A DNA stretch of 6,071 bases from an uncultured Ruminococcus sp. (lineage in GTDB: Bacteria > Bacillota > Clostridia > Oscillospirales > Ruminococcaceae): contig CAMHUJ010000114.1 of assembly GCA_946188175.1 (NCBI GenBank), forward strand, positions 1 to 6,071, in the 5' to 3' direction. Below the pieces are notes generated by a model, which saw only the letters and a list, made by a program, of their open reading frames with translations, did not search any database and was not told the DNA's origin. Below are positions 5,870 through 6,071 of the stretch, in pieces. The number at the start of each line of letters is the position of its first letter. Position 1 is the stretch's first letter. The translations under genes were made by a program, and so were the position numbers.

Positions 5870-6071
5870 ATGATCGCAAGGGATAATCTGCCGGATATGA
5901 CACCGGAAGAAGAGACACGCGGGATTGCCTGCGCTTACGGTTCGCCGGTCCCGCAGGAGATGCTGAAGCCGGGAGATGCTCCGAAGTTTGCTGCCAAGCA
6001 GCCGGATCCCTTGTGGGTCTGTGAGGGCTGCGGCGCGTGGAATACAGGCAAATTCTGCACGGACTGCGGAA
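5870..6071 (+). CDS. Zinc-ribbon protein of unknown function, 3' end cut off
   Basis: The first 67 codons are visible and open to the window edge. The N-terminal part (MIARDNLPDMTPEEETRGIA...) is hydrophilic and has no signal peptide. A treble-clef/zinc-ribbon-like pair of knuckles follows: C-x2-C-G in WVCEGCGAW (about residues 52-60), then C-x2-C-G in KFCTDCG (61-67). The spacing and the phrase N-T-G-K-F-C resemble the zinc ribbons found at the ends of many Firmicute proteins, and here the ribbon comes within 70 residues of the start. The protein could be a small stand-alone ribbon or the start of something larger. A 39-nt gap separates it from the acetyltransferase, so it may belong to the same operon. 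Confidence 0.75.
   Translation, partial: MIARDNLPDMTPEEETRGIACAYGSPVPQEMLKPGDAPKFAAKQPDPLWVCEGCGAWNTGKFCTDCG

Overview
This window reads as a bacterial chromosome segment from a moderately GC-rich Firmicute of the class Clostridia. The best guess is an Oscillospiraceae/Ruminococcus-like gut organism. The reasons are the mutS-mutL order, an endonuclease-type MutL (the kind found in bacteria without MutH), strong AGGAGG-type ribosome binding sites, a GTG-started mutL, and small accessory genes packed around mutL. The taxonomic guess is inference. No gene here is diagnostic of a species.

Layout, all on the + strand: (1) the C-terminal about 70% of mutS, entering from the left edge and ending at 1876; (2) a 147-nt spacer with a perfect inverted repeat (1928-1948) and a terminator-like hairpin (1991-2012) directly against the next ribosome binding site; (3) a 131-aa protein with two membrane segments (2024-2419); (4) an acidic 107-aa protein of unknown function (2423-2746); (5) a 30-nt gap containing a hairpin and the mutL ribosome binding site; (6) a complete mutL (2777-4816); (7) a 137-aa protein that I recognise as Imm7-like, of the immunity proteins of polymorphic toxin systems (4820-5233); (8) a maltose/galactoside-type O-acetyltransferase (5237-5830); (9) the first 67 codons of a zinc-ribbon protein running off the right edge (5870-6071).

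MutS and MutL are the two core proteins of DNA mismatch repair. MutS binds the mismatch and acts as an ATP-driven sliding clamp. MutL is then recruited and nicks the strand, helped by the beta sliding clamp. Both proteins here keep their catalytic motifs and a clamp-binding-like peptide. The genes around mutL have no evident repair role. An Imm7-like gene follows mutL after a 3-nt gap, and an unrecognised acidic small gene lies just upstream, so the mutL operon may have collected orphan immunity genes.

The most distinctive structural observation is that all seven genes lie in one reading frame. From 1898 to 5854 that frame is interrupted only by the stop codons at 2417, 2744, 4814, 5231 and 5828, so four consecutive gene junctions are separated by a single in-frame stop. 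I saw no RNA gene, CRISPR array, insertion sequence or origin. No gene-free stretch exceeds 150 bases.
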